Below are positions 1-10,894 of a stretch of 64,000 nucleotides of DNA, one piece after another; within the stretch, counting starts at the first letter, position 1, and the number at the start of each line of letters is the position of its first letter. The DNA comes from Bursaphelenchus xylophilus. Taxonomy: Eukaryota > Nematoda > Chromadorea > Rhabditida > Aphelenchoididae. The notes under the pieces were generated by a model. That model was not told where the DNA came from. It saw nothing but the letters and a program-made list of their open reading frames with translations, and did no database searches. Where the stretch lies: assembly GCA_904066235.2 (NCBI GenBank), contig CAJFCV020000001.1, positions 10,597,291 to 10,661,290 of the forward strand. Reading direction: 5' to 3'. A program made the position numbers and the translations under genes.

Positions 1-1610
1 AGGGGTTTCCACATAATTTTCTTAAATTTGCATATTTTGGAATTTCTTGCATTTTCGGTGCATCAGCCGCCAGTTAGGCGTGGACGTGGGAAAAAATCGA
101 TTTTGAGTTTTTTACATTAAAATGACCGTTGGAAGGTACTAAGCAAAAGCGAACAATATTTTTTCCCAAATCCCTCATCAAGATATATTTTTGCAACGTT
201 TTCGCAATAAATGCAAGTAATTCCAAAACATGCAAATTTATGAAAATTATGTGGAAAATCCTCTGTTATGACCGATACGATGTAATAGCAAAATTTACTT
301 TTCATTCTTGCCATTTAACAATGATTTTATACGGTTTACTCCGATTTTTTGCTCATTCATGACTGGATGCCCCAACTTCAAACAGCCCGTTCTCGGACAC
401 TTTCCGGCGTCTTCGAAACTTGGTGTAGCTAACAAAAAGCCGTCTTTCGGCACGCTGAACATACTGGTGAAGACCCCGTCTCGCTACGACATCTGGTTCT
501 CGAGTTATGACAAAACGAGTCATTTTACAGTAACCCAAAGTAAAGTAAGATTTCGAAAAAAAGATAACGGGAAAGTTTCTTAGAATGGTACGTAACTACA
601 GTTTTCCAAGTTTAAAGGAAATTGAAGCAGTTTGATTTTTCGTGTAGCCAGGGTTGTTTACCTGCGCTTGACTTTTAGAAAAATTGTGTTTTAACGCGAA
701 AAAAGGCCTTTTAGCGTTATAAAGTAGAAGAATTCAACACTACAACGCCTGTGGTAACTTTGTCATTGGCGGTAGAGCAAAAATTTTTATAGATCTACAT
801 AGCCCGAAGTCTCAGCATTATTTGAATTTTTGGAGGGTGCTTGTAGGCCCAAGTAGAGGAAAGTTATGGCTCAAATACTACCACCAGTCCGTAATTTTGG
901 ACGTAAAAAGTCACTCCGATTGAGAATTGGCGCAATCCTCATTTTCCTGCCGTCTCTCCCGTTTCGCATGCATTTCCTCTGTTCCCTCGCTCACTCATAT
1001 TTCTATTTTCTTTATTTTGCGTTCGTGAAACAGGCCCCAGGAAGCCCAATCCCGATGCACCCAATCAAAACGTCCAATGTTCGTTCTAGCTCATCGGTCT
1101 CGTGCCTTGTTTGTGGCCTCAGCGAGTCTTCGTGGCCAAGGTTTCGCAGTCTTCTTGCATCTGGATTCGGATTCCTGGAAAATGTTATGTTTCACTAGGT
1201 GTTTTGGTGAAGATTTTGCCTGTAACTCGACAAAAACCATCAGCACTCCTGGCCGTTTCTTTGGGAAGCTACATCCATTTCCACACTTCGTTATGTCAAA
1301 AGGTACCTAAAATCGTTCAACCGCAAAAAATATAGGACCAGCGAAATTTTGTGCCGAGCTGCTCCGAATAAGAAAACACAAAAAGCATACCTTTTTCAGC
1401 CATCTCCACTGACCTTTCACCTCTGTTCCATTTATAGCAACAAAAAAAACGAATTTTTTATTTTCTATCAAGAGACCATCCGTTTTGGGTCCCGGAAACA
1501 TTCCTTATTTGCGCCTTGGCTTGTAGAACCTCGCGTTTTTTGCCGAAGTCTTACAACGTATTTTACAAGTATTTCTTTGCCGCCCTGCATAATATGTGAT
1601 ATTATTCCAG
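1..1610. other. Stretch without a recognisable gene
   Basis: AT-rich sequence in which no frame gives a protein I recognise. The longest open frames (about 90-110 codons) have no domain signal and biased composition. It must contain at least one upstream exon of the VWC/VWD gene if that gene is intact, because the first recognised exon opens with an acceptor (ATTATTCCAG at 1601-1610) and not with a start codon. I could not locate a signal peptide or start exon. Confidence 0.5.
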
Positions 1611-4600
1611 AACTCCTGCGAATTCCGCGGCCAATATTACAAATTTGGCGACGCGTTTCGTCCGGACGTTTGCTCTCGATGTGAATGCTCTTCCTTGGGG
1701 ATCGTTTGCAAGAGGTTCGTTTGCCCACCCAACTGCAGGAACCCCAAGTATCTCCCACAAGTCTGCTGTCCCTTCTGTGACCATCGAAAGGACCGAGAAG
1801 AGAAGTTGTGCTATGTTCAGATCAATGGGAAAATCAACATGTATAAGGTGGGATATTTTATTATATTTTTTGTGTTTTAGAATTGCCGTGTGAGTCATCG
1901 ATTGCGACCAAGTTTGGCGGTATTTTGGAGACCTTCAGAACTCCTTATGAATTTTTCAAAACATGACGTTTTAGCCTCAAAAAATCTCACTTTTAGAAAT
2001 TTTGGTAATTCTAAGACTAGATTTTTTGATGAAATTCTCAAATTTAAGACCGCGTTATGCAGAAACCTATCCTTGTTTTCAAGAACTCGTTTCTCTAATC
2101 TCTTCAGGAATCGGATGAATGGAATCCGGAGCCCTGTTCAATTTGCAAATGTCACAACGGCGAGATTTCCTGTCACATCAAGACTTGCCCGGCCCTTCAA
2201 TGTCAAGAACTCACCGAAAACCCAAAGGACAAATGCTGTCCGGTTTGTAAAATACGTGAAGATTCGGTCCCAATTGTTCGAAAACCCCGAGAACCTGGCT
2301 GTCGATTGACCAAAAAGGGAATGATGACGTCATTTGATGGAGAGGCTTTCAAATTGGACTCGGGATCTTGCGAATTCGTGATGACACAACGATGCGCTCT
2401 TGATGGGTAAGGGTCTTCGATTTATTAAAAATTTTCAATGCTTACGAATTTGGTTTGAGATTTTTTGCACAGTGCATCAATTTTTCAAGCGCATCCGCAC
2501 CATGCGACAAAAGTTCTTTCAAATTTTTCGCACTGTGCGAAGAAGTTTTGAAATTACCCGCACAGTGCATCTTCTTTTGATTTTCGCACTGTGCAATTTC
2601 TTCCTTTTCCCAAATTTGTCGCCACACTTGCACAATGCGACAAAATTTCTTTCAAGTTTTTTGCACCGTGCGAAGAAGTCTTGAAATTTTCCGCACAGTG
2701 CATCTTCTTTTGATTTTCGCACTGTGCAATTTCTTTCCTTTCCCAAATTTGTCGCCACACTTGCACAACGCGACAAAATTTCTTTCAAGTTTTTTGCACC
2801 GTGCGAAGAAGTTTTGAAATTTTCCGCACAGTGCATCTTCTTTTGATTCCGCACTGTGCAATTTCTTTCCTTTCCCAAATTTGTCGCCACACTTGCACAA
2901 CGCGACAAAATTTCTTTCAAGTTTTTTGCACCGTGCGAAGAAGTTTTGAAATTTTCCGCACAGTGCATCTTCTTTTGATTCCGCACTGCGCAGTTTTCCC
3001 TTTTTCGAATTTGTCGCCCCGCTTGCACGGTGCAAAAAAATGCCTTCAAATTTTTCGCACTGTGCGAAGCTTCTTCAAAATCTTTCGCACAATGCATCTA
3101 TCGCCTCGCTTGCACGGTGCGGAAAAGTTTCCTTCAAATTTTCCGCACCGTGCGATTTCTTCAAAATTTTTCGCACAGTGCAAATCTAAACGTTGGTTGC
3201 ACTGTGCAACTAAACCTTTATTCAAACCTTTGAGATAAAGTCAACTTTCATTGTTTTAGCAATTAAAAAATAATTTTTCAGCAATGCCTCGCCATTTATC
3301 ATCACCATCAAGACCTCTGCCAACGGGGCTCCGAAGAAAATTGGGATCGAATTAACTGTTCCGAATGGATTTCGGCTCGGAAAAATGTACTTGCTCCATG
3401 GAAAGGTAAGGAAGAATATAAATCGCATTCAGAGAGTAACTATGACTTGTTTAGGAGCTAAAATACCGTAATCGTCGGATCAAATTGCCTCGAGAATCGG
3501 ATCGTTTCAACGCTTTTATCGATTCCAACGATGATTTGAATGTGAAGTTGCATGGGACTGGTGTTACTTTGAAGTGGGGACCGCACAGTGATATTCGCAT
3601 TGACGTGAGTTTCAAGCGCCATAAGAAATTTATTTTTTTTAATTATTATTTATCTGTTTGCGCATCAATTTCAAGTCAAAAATCACAAATTTCTCGCCAT
3701 TTTTTATAAAAATTCAATTTTTCACCCTAAAATTATCCAAAAGCTTGTGAATTGCCACCTCCCTCTCCAATTTTCCAACTAAAAATCCGTTTTCAGGCCG
3801 ACAAATCGAACGCCCACATCCTCTGCGGTCTTTGCGGCAATTTCAACGGGCATCCCAGCGACGACCATTGGCCACAGTTTGGGCTTGGCCCAGCTGCCTC
3901 CACTTTTGAGTTCATTGAGTCCTGGAAAACAGATTCTGAATGCGGGATGGAGGATTTATACGGCCAAAGCGAAAGGGATGTTTTGGAAATGGAAACCGAA
4001 GAAGATGAGGAGCTTGAGGATCAGTACGTTGGGAAGTTAAAGTGGAAATCTGATTTTTTGAGATTGCTAGAAATTGGGAGGGGTTTTAAAATTGGTTTGA
4101 CTTTACTAGTGGCGGAAAAAAGTCCTTAGAATTTTTCGCGGCCCCCAAATCTCGTCGCACTCCGAAATGTTGATTTGTCGCGGGAATCGCGCGCGACAAT
4201 AAGGCAAAATCAAGAAAATTGCACAGTGCAAAAGCACTTTTCGGGTTCATGCACAGTGCAGAGTCGCAGAAAATTCTAAGGACTTTTTTCCGCGAGTAGT
4301 ATTTGGCGACACTTTGGAGATTAAAATTGATGTAGCACTTATAACAATATAACTATAGATTTCCATGTTGGTTATGACGTAACCGCAGGAGTCGTATTTT
4401 AAAAACGTCTAGGAGTCATTTTACGCAAATTTTGCAATATTAATCCCAGCTTAGAGCACCAGTTTCGACGTCCGGACCTTATAAATGCTAGATATTGATG
4501 ACTTAGTTGATAAATCCATATTTTTATCGGGGATTCTCAATCCTTTTACTATGAGCTTTTTTAGAACTGTCAGATCCTAATTTACAACCCTAACCTTATT

Positions 4601-5173
4601 TCATCAAGTGTACTTGACTTACATCGTGATGTACTTGACCTTATACTAGGTCAAATATTTTTCTATTAGATACGTGCAGAAAGCCAAAAAGCTTTGTAGA
4701 TGGTCTAAAATGGCCTATAATTAAACATTATGGCCGCGAAACCTTTGCTCTACAACCATCGCCTCTCAAACCAGCTTATTTATCTTATACTTGACACTTG
4801 CCCATAATAATCCCAGTTTTTCAGCTGTTCCAAACTCATTTCGCCATCGCATCGTGCAGAACGTCGGAAGTACTCTCGAAATTGTAAGAAAATCAAGAAG
4901 ATGTCCCTCCTTTCGTCCTGCCGTTCCACCTTTCCCTATTCGAAATTCCTAAAAGACTGCACAGTGCAAGTTTGCAAATGCGAGGAAAAGAATCGACGAA
5001 GAAAACGGCAGAACCACCGACTCCAGGAGCCCTGTTACTGCCGGCCCATCCACAATTATGTTGGAGAATGTGCGAGAAGAGGCCTGCTGACTGTGGGAGG
5101 CGCGGATCTCATGAATTTGGAGGGAAAAGTCGTTTTGCATCCAAAATGTCAGGATTTTAAACTCGGAATATAA
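1611..5173 (+). CDS. VWC-VWC-VWD-C8 secreted protein, crossveinless-2/BMPER-like (5' end missing)
   Basis: Six exons join in phase: 1611-1847, 2108-2406, 3282-3405, 3455-3604, 3797-4023 and 4825-5173, all with GT donors and AG acceptors, giving 461 residues and a TAA stop. Residues 3-57 and 89-127 are two VWC domains ending in the typical CCPFC and CCPVC. Residues 144-320 are a VWD domain: TSFDGEAFKLDSGSCEF at its start and the signature CGLCGNFNG at 280-288. Residues 347-428 carry C8-type cysteines (CSK, SSC, VCKC, CYC, GEC). Proteins with this order (crossveinless-2, BMPER, kielin/chordin-like) are secreted and bind BMPs through VWC domains; the job here is inferred from that. The usual GDPH cleavage site at the VWD start is absent (KKGMM instead), and no TIL domain follows C8. 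Upstream exons, signal peptide and further VWC domains are not found, so the model is 5' partial. Confidence 0.85.
2459..3210. repeat. 133-bp minisatellite rich in GCACNGTGC palindromes, inside an intron
   Basis: The intron 2407-3281 of the VWD gene contains about three to four tandem copies of a 132-133 bp unit; the landmark CGCACAGTGCATCTTC recurs near 2559, 2692, 2825 and 2957. Each unit carries several near-palindromes of the form GCACTGTGC, GCACAGTGC or GCACCGTGC spaced roughly 20-45 bp apart. From about 3000 to 3210 the unit degenerates, but the palindromes continue with compensating changes (GCACGGTGC, GCACCGTGC). Open frames on both strands through this block are by-products of the repetition. 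Confidence 0.85.
4107..4299. mobile_element. MITE, 193 bp, TA target duplication (family shared with 13278-13450)
   Basis: Terminal inverted repeats of about 35 bp: the left end starts CTAGTGGCGGAAAAAAGTCC and the right end, reverse-complemented, starts CTACTCGCGGAAAAAAGTCC; the match continues through TTAGAATTTT. The element is flanked by TA on both sides (4105-4106 and 4300-4301), as in Tc1/mariner-type insertions. No coding sequence. The interior holds a CGCGCGCGAC run and two GCACAGTGC palindromes. It sits in the last intron (4024-4824) of the VWD gene, in which I see no other element. Confidence 0.8.
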
Positions 5174-5225
5174 CTGTCATACTTCTTTAACATTCTTTTT
5201 TACTGCCATCTTTGAAAAATTTTAT

Positions 5226-5231
5226 AATAAA
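5226..5231 (+). other. Polyadenylation signal of the VWC/VWD gene
   Basis: AATAAA 52 bases after the TAA stop of the VWC/VWD gene, in an AT-rich 3' end; a normal position for a nematode mRNA. The following 500 bases up to 5740 show nothing I can name. Confidence 0.6.
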
Positions 5232-5740
5232 AAAATTTTTGAAAGGAAACTTTGTATTGCACTAGACGTCAGATGTTGGACCTTATAAAAAAATAACGAC
5301 GAAACAATATTCAGCTGTTGTGTTATTGCGTACCATCTGGACAGGATAAAAATTCATCCAGTATCATGCGACTCCATCAAAATGTTAGAAAATCAGGAGA
5401 AATCGGCAATTCTAATATTAGACTTGACATCGAATTTGATGACACATAAAGAGAGAAATGGCAAAGCTTGAAGGCTGTAAATTGTACAAATGAGCTCCAC
5501 AAAAGATGAAGAGCATTTCAACGAATGTCGACCTCTGTATCAATAACAAGCTTAATTGTTTCAATCAGTTCATATTATACTAGATAAATCAATGCCCACT
5601 TTTTTCAAATACATCCAAAAAAATGCATTACTATCCATTAATATCCAATTATATCCTATTAGATATCCGCGTCGTCCCTTCCCAGAAATTTTCAGCTTCA
5701 AAAATTGCGAATACACTCCAAAAAATTACTTCATTCACAA

Positions 5741-6325
5741 TTTATTCGTAATAAAACCAAAGTTTCCTTACATATCGATTCGTTTCAAGTTAGATCTCCA
5801 CAAACACCATTCAAATTGAGGCTATAGAACTTCAAGGGATGTGAGATGTGTTTTCATCGACGATTTTGATCACCAAATGATGACACACGTCCAGCAGCTG
5901 ATACAGTGTTGAATCTGAGCATAGGGGATTACTGTGGGCACAAAACGATCTAAAAATCCATAAACATTAAAAATGCATCAAAATCAAAAGTAATCAAACA
6001 GAATTCATCAAAAACTCACCAAAATGTGGCTTTCATCCCAAACATTTTGCCCATGCTCGTCCAGATACCCACAAAATTCGATGAAATCCTCCGAAATACC
6101 ACAATGTTTCAAGAATTTTGCCAACAATAAATTGAATAAAATTGGAAGAAAAAAATCAAATTCAGCCACGAATTTTCACAAAAAAACAAAATTTGCATAT
6201 TCGAAATTCACCAAATTTTCGTTTTCATTTTTCTCATTTACCGGTTACTCCTTCAAGGATCTGGTTATCGTCTTCGCTAAACGTTCACCATGAGCTCCAG
6301 CAACACCAACTCCACCTCCCGCCAT
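5741..6325 (-). CDS. Possible small gene on the minus strand, unrecognised
   Basis: Read on the minus strand, 6123-6022 gives a protein-like stretch (LAKFLKHCGISEDFIEFCGY, then LDEHGQNVWDESHIL) that ends at a good donor (TTG|GTGAGT). After a 60-70 base intron ending TTTTTAG comes a further exon, and an AATAAA lies on the minus strand at 5741-5746. A possible start exon, beginning MAGGGVGVAGAHGERLAK, reads from 6325. I could not connect the exons in one phase: in phase 0 the last exon gives only six more residues. So the gene is broken or my boundaries are wrong. No domain recognised. The region 6290-6413 also has a + strand ATG frame of 41 residues (Ser/Thr/Ala-rich) with a GTAAGT donor, so its strand is uncertain. 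Confidence 0.35.
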
Positions 6326-6413
6326 TCCGGCGATGTCTCCGCCTTTACGGCGATGGCCCCAACTCCAACCGCCGCTGCCGTCCCGGCGGTTGGGGTTGGG
6401 GAACGGTCGACGT

Positions 6414-7512
6414 GTAAGTCCGGGGGATTTTGGGGTTTTTTCGGGGTTTTTATGGGGATTCTAAGCGGAGATTTCAAAGTTGGAATCTTGTCATCAAAGT
6501 TCCAGGAGATCCGTCATCATGAGGTAAATTCAAATTACCACAGCCATTTCGACATTCCTTTTGACATCTTTTGGCTTGTTTATAGCACCATCTTTGATCG
6601 AAAAAATCCTAAAATAATGATATTGTAGTAGATGATGACACTGGATTTTTTTGGGTATTTTGATGACGAAATCCCTGCTTTGAGACCCGCAGAATATTTT
6701 TAAGCCGATTTGAGATGATTTACTTTGAGCTTAGGGGCAGTAATATGCAAAAATATTAAAACTTCCCTTGGTCCTGATATCTGATGTCTACAACATAATT
6801 TTGGAGTTAAAGACTCAAAAAAAGGGCTCGAACCAGCTGGCTTTGAGCTCTAATTGCCTCATGTATTTGATTTGAAACTCAAGACTTCCTTATATTGGAA
6901 ATTCATCAGAAAAATACTAAATTTTGACGATCCATTTTTGGCTGGTGGGTTTCTACCGTAAATCCCGCCAAAAATAAAAAAAACTAGGCCTAATGGCCTT
7001 GAAAATACACCAGCAGGCCTCGGAGTGTAATATTCCAGGAGAATATGACTAAAAAGCTTTCTAAAGAAAGTAATTTCATGGCTGGTGGGGATAACTGTAA
7101 AGCCCGCCGGGTATCACTTTTCTCGAAATACAGCCGAAATTGGCCTTGATATCATTTGTTACAACGCGATAGATCGATTTCCGCTAAATTTGAATCTTGG
7201 AAGCTTGTAAGTCTAATTTTTTGAGTTTTACAGTGTTTAGGACCAGCAACGCCGTTCATAAAAAAATTGTGGGTGGAAGAAAAAAATTCGGGCATTTTTC
7301 GTCATTTTTGCCGTATTTTATACAAAAATCAGCAAATTTCGGACCAAAAACGATCGGCCTTTCAAGCTTGAGCTTTTTTACACTCCCTTAATAAATTCTG
7401 ACCGTATTTTTAATATAAATTTTAAAACATAAAATTTTGCTAAAAAACATAAGCCCAAAACATAAAATTTGCCCCACACCAAAACTTTCATGTCTCATGA
7501 CCAATATCCCAG
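6414..7512. other. Stretch without a recognisable gene
   Basis: Non-coding by appearance. It contains two related short stem-like segments, each beginning GGCTGGTGGG and closing CCCGCC about 20 bases later (near 6930-6970 and 7080-7110). It may be the intron of a + strand gene joining an exon at 6290-6413 to the exon at 7513. Confidence 0.4.
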
Positions 7513-7813
7513 TCCCGAAATCTTCAAAGATCTTACCGAAGCCTCCAAATGCAACATCAAGAAGATCCTTCTCATCAATGAGGTGTCAAATCGGATATTA
7601 TCCATGATGATCAACTTCGACTGGACAATGCATACCGACGGAATCAACTCCGATTCATCCAAACAGACTCTCATCACTTCAGTGGCTCAAGAACAAGTCG
7701 AAGATGGATCAGTTCTGACAATTTTGGCAGTTCCAGCACTGTGTCCTCCAGGGAACCACCTAAAATTCTATCTTCTTATTATAAATGTCGTTTTCATACT
7801 GTATTTGTCATAA
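7513..7813 (+). CDS. Terminal exon of an unrecognised + strand gene
   Basis: A 100-codon open frame (SPEIFKDLTEASKCN... to ...VFILYLS) starts after the acceptor TATCCCAG at 7505-7512 and ends at TAA 7811-7813. AATAAA follows at 7872, a sensible distance for a 3' end. Residues near the end (LAVPALCPPGNH) are followed by a hydrophobic stretch, FYLLIINVVFILYLS, which could be a C-terminal membrane anchor. An ATG lies upstream at 7469 in the same frame, so a short single-exon gene is also possible. I do not recognise the family. Confidence 0.45.
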
Positions 7814-7871
7814 ATTATCATTACACATAGTATTTTGGAATATTTTTGGAGCCAAGAATCCCCAAACAAAT

Positions 7872-7877
7872 AATAAA
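7872..7877 (+). other. Polyadenylation signal
   Basis: AATAAA 58 bases downstream of the stop at 7811-7813; supports that exon being the last one of a + strand gene. Confidence 0.5.
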
Positions 7878-7905
7878 CTATTCACTTTCATGGCCAGAAA
7901 TGGTC

Positions 7906-8079
7906 TTACATTTGTGTTTTAATCCAATTGCCATCCACTTCCATCTCTAATATGCTCCTTGGACCAGGTAAAGGCTTTTTTTGACTTCTTCCAGCCGTTT
8001 CCGTTGTTCCAGTAATTCCAAGATCAACATCTCGATGGGTCATGTTCTCCCATCCATGTCCAGCGGTCCCGTTGGAGCC
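7906..8079 (-). CDS. Possible terminal exon, minus strand, unrecognised
   Basis: On the minus strand a good acceptor (GATGTTTCAG, at 8080 and above) opens a 57-residue frame beginning GSNGTAGHGWENMTHRDVDL and ending at TAA (7908-7906). It is convergent with the + strand exon at 7513-7813. A second frame of the same exon also reads protein-like (MLILELLEQRKRLEEVKKSL) but contains stops, so the exon may be decayed. Between 8080 and 8779 I found no further exon I can defend. Confidence 0.3.
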   Translation of the reverse strand, partial: GSNGTAGHGWENMTHRDVDLGITGTTETAGRSQKKPLPGPRSILEMEVDGNWIKTQM

Positions 8080-8779
8080 CTGAAACATCAGCCATTACAA
8101 ATGGATATCCATATCTTTTTAAAATTGTAATTTATAAAATATTTGAATAAATACTTACATTACTTTATATTCTTTATATCCATTGACTTATTTTGACTTA
8201 TAACCGGGGTTTCGTGTAAGACACCACTTAATGTCACGAGGAAGTACCTGGACCTTCTCATTTGGACCAATTTACAACTGTTGAAGAACGACATCTACTG
8301 AACCATGTCTCCGATGATTACTTACGGTCAGGTTCGCATTAGACAACTTCCAAGGGGTGGGGAGCTCGTCTCGTCCGTGGAGTGACGTTATTGATGGTGT
8401 TCTTGCTACCTGTCCTCGTTTTTCTTGTCAGAATCTTGTTGAAAGACCTCTTGCTGTGTTCTGAGTGCTGTTCTCCTGGCGTACGTGATTTCTCGTCGTT
8501 CCGGCTCGTCGAATTTACGGTTTCGTGCCGCGTGGACTTTTTCAGAGACTTTAAACATCGGCTAGAACACCGTGTTCATCATCTTAGCCAAATCTCAACA
8601 TCAAAAACCCATCAAACAGACTTACCGACCTGACCAACATCAGAACTCAGCGTCATTCGACTGGATTCTTTGGAGTTACCACCTTCAAACGACTTCAAAC
8701 CGTTCGTAAAGAAAAGGGGAAGGATCATCGACCACCCAAACATTCCATTCCATCAACATCTTCACCATCAAATTTGTTT

Positions 8780-9566
8780 TTACATCAGGACTCCATTTCC
8801 ACCGAAATATTCGCAATGTTTGCCTCGATTTTTGGAGTAACGAGCCTCAGCAATGATTTCCTTGGCCTGAAGATTATTCATGACATCAATGTCGTCTTGG
8901 AAATTACCGAAAATCAATGGATATCTGGAATGGAACATTAAAAAGACGGATACAAGGAAAAAACCGAAATTACAAAAACTTTTAGACGTTTTCGCCCATT
9001 TGACCCCTGGACTCACCTTATTTTAGCTCAATCCGAACGTCCGCACACCAAGCTGATCATTTTCTCTTCATGAATCCAATCCATTACCCGTTTTCCATGA
9101 TCTTCACGTCGACATCGCCACAAATCATCCAAAGGTTGTCCATCCGCACCTAATCTTCTTCCATCGAGGAGCAATCATCATTTTGCTCCGGATCAGCGCC
9201 ATCAATTTGCTCTTATCTCATTTTCTGGGGTCCTTTTGAAGGTTCTCCTTGTTCCACGTTGTCGTTTGATCCGATCTTCGGTTCATTCAGTGTTCTACAG
9301 CTTTTGAGCTGCTCTGCTGTCGATTTCCTGATCACCACTATAAATACGCCTTCCGGTCGCCATCAACAAAAAATCAGCTCGGGTTTCGTGTTGGTAATAT
9401 GGTTTTCGTCGCTGCACTTCAAGCTGGATGGAATTTCGACATCACTCGACTGTTTTCTGGACAAATGGACAATTCTTCACAGGACTTTGAGTGAAATATG
9501 GAATTTTCGGTCACCGTGGCCTTCAGAATCAAAATTATGGATCTCCAGCATCAGGATCTGCACCTA
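8780..9566 (-). pseudogene. Decayed minus-strand gene, unrecognised
   Basis: The last exon, 8924-8780, reads YPLIFGNFQDDIDVMNNLQA and on to HCEYFGGNGVLM with a stop at 8782-8780. It is preceded by a clean 93-base intron (donor AAG|GTGAGT at 9017, acceptor CATTCCAG at 8925). Upstream of that intron, one minus-strand frame from 9566 to 9018 reads protein-like in pieces (e.g. MLEIHNFDSEGHGDRKFHIS, then CSDENHITNTKPELIFC) but is cut by about seven stops, one right before the donor. This is the picture of a gene with intact splice sites and a dead reading frame. The + strand frame 9259-9567 is taken as its shadow. Confidence 0.35.
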
Positions 9567-9683
9567 AAAGCAAAAAAATACATAGGGAAAATAGAGAGAA
9601 TAGGCTATGTTAGGGCCCTTAGCGATGGAGTTACCAGTTTCAACCATATTTTTTGAATTTTCGTCTAATTTTGGTGATTTCAG

Positions 9684-10894
9684 TGTCTCCAAACAACGTC
9701 GGCCAGGCCTCCGGCCACCGCTCGAGCCCAGCATCCGAGCGCCAAGCCCATTCCGCGCAGGCTGAACAACTGCCGGCGGTAATGGCCCCTCCTCTGGTTG
9801 GCCAGCACCCAACCGGCGTCCCAGAGGAGGGTAAAGAGGGGTCAAGCAGTACCACTGGCCCCTCGGGCTTCGGCCCAGAACCTGCCCCAACCGACCAGGC
9901 GGTTGAGGGCTCGATGGTGGACCTCTTGGACTTCTCGTCCACATCAAGATTTGATGGCAGCTCCAGTACGAGTGAGGAGCACTCAACGCTCCACAGCGTC
10001 CCATCAATAATGTCCCTTGAAGCCTTCGATGAGAATGCAGCCTCTGAAGAGCCATTAGAAGATCAAAATGCCCGCATTCGATGGCAAAGAAACTTCTGGA
10101 AGGAGCAGTGCCGCATAATTTGGGAGCGGCAGGCCACATTGGAAAGAAAAGTTGAATTCTACCAAGAAGCCCTGAAAGAGGCGGAACTTGAGGCCAAGAA
10201 GGCCAAAGAAGCCGCCTCCGCCGCCATCAAAAAGGCCGAAGAAGAAAGGGCACTGAAGGAAGAGGCAGAGAAAGAAGTCTCCGAATTGCAAGCCCGCCAT
10301 CGAGAACACCTTCGGACAGCAGTCGCCGACGGCCGGCCACCAAGGGCCGAAAGATCCAGGTCCAGAAGCCCGCTGATGACGACAGCGTGGTCAATAACGC
10401 CAACAACTGCGGACATCCTAAGGATTGACGTCACCCAGCCTCCAGTGACCCAACACTCGCCGCCACCTACAGAAGCACAAAATCACGAGGCTCCTGGGCC
10501 TTTACGAAGGATGCCAAACTGCAAAAGGCGTTGTTGCCTCCAGCCCTCAGTCGACCCTCAACGTCCTCGGCCCCACCGAAGGTCGAGGGAACTTCAAGGA
10601 CTTGGCCCAGTGCTTCAAGAAGAGGACAATGGCCCAGAAGAACACCAACGTCCACGAAGGGAACGAAGACCTCCTTCACGGCTCATCGTGGACATGTCGA
10701 GCCGATCGTATCGGACTTCACAGGAGTCCAGGTTGCCTCGTAAGTCAATTTTTTCGATATCTTTACCATTTTTACCCAAAACGCCCTTCAAAAATTATCA
10801 ATTTCGCATTTTTTCAAACGCTATATTTACTATCGCAATCTTAATCAATAACATCAAGATTTTTTCAGGTCGAAGGGCAGTAAATCCCTATTAA
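9684..10894 (+). CDS. Coiled-coil protein with Ser/Pro-rich head and Arg-rich tail (5' partial), unrecognised
   Basis: A long exon (9684-10739) follows the acceptor TGATTTCAG. A donor at 10740 (GTAAGT) and acceptor TTTTTCAG at 10861-10868 lead to a short last exon that ends at TAA 10892-10894. The product (about 360 residues seen) has three parts. The first is a Ser/Pro/Gly-rich head. The second is an acidic segment passing into an alpha-helical, heptad-like Glu/Lys/Ala-rich coiled coil of about 70 residues (LERKVEFYQEALKEAELEAK onward). The third is a basic tail with RAERSRSRSP and many Arg/Pro. GC content is higher than in its surroundings, as expected of true coding DNA here. The upstream exon was not found; an in-frame ATG at 9653 lies within the presumed intron. 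The antisense frame at 9564-10139 is a shadow. Function unknown. Confidence 0.55.

Noticed and set aside
2519..3097. 192-codon minus-strand frame and related + strand frames in the intron minisatellite
   Set aside because: They are products of the 133-bp repeat and lie inside an intron of a gene whose exons join in phase around it.
6815..6860. tRNA-like B box (GGTTCGAGCCC) on the minus strand
   Set aside because: The bases around it cannot form a T-arm stem or acceptor stem, and no A box lies at the right distance.
9564..10139. 191-codon minus-strand frame opposite the coiled-coil exon
   Set aside because: Antisense shadow of a GC-richer coding exon; the + strand frame has sensible composition, splice sites and a coiled coil.
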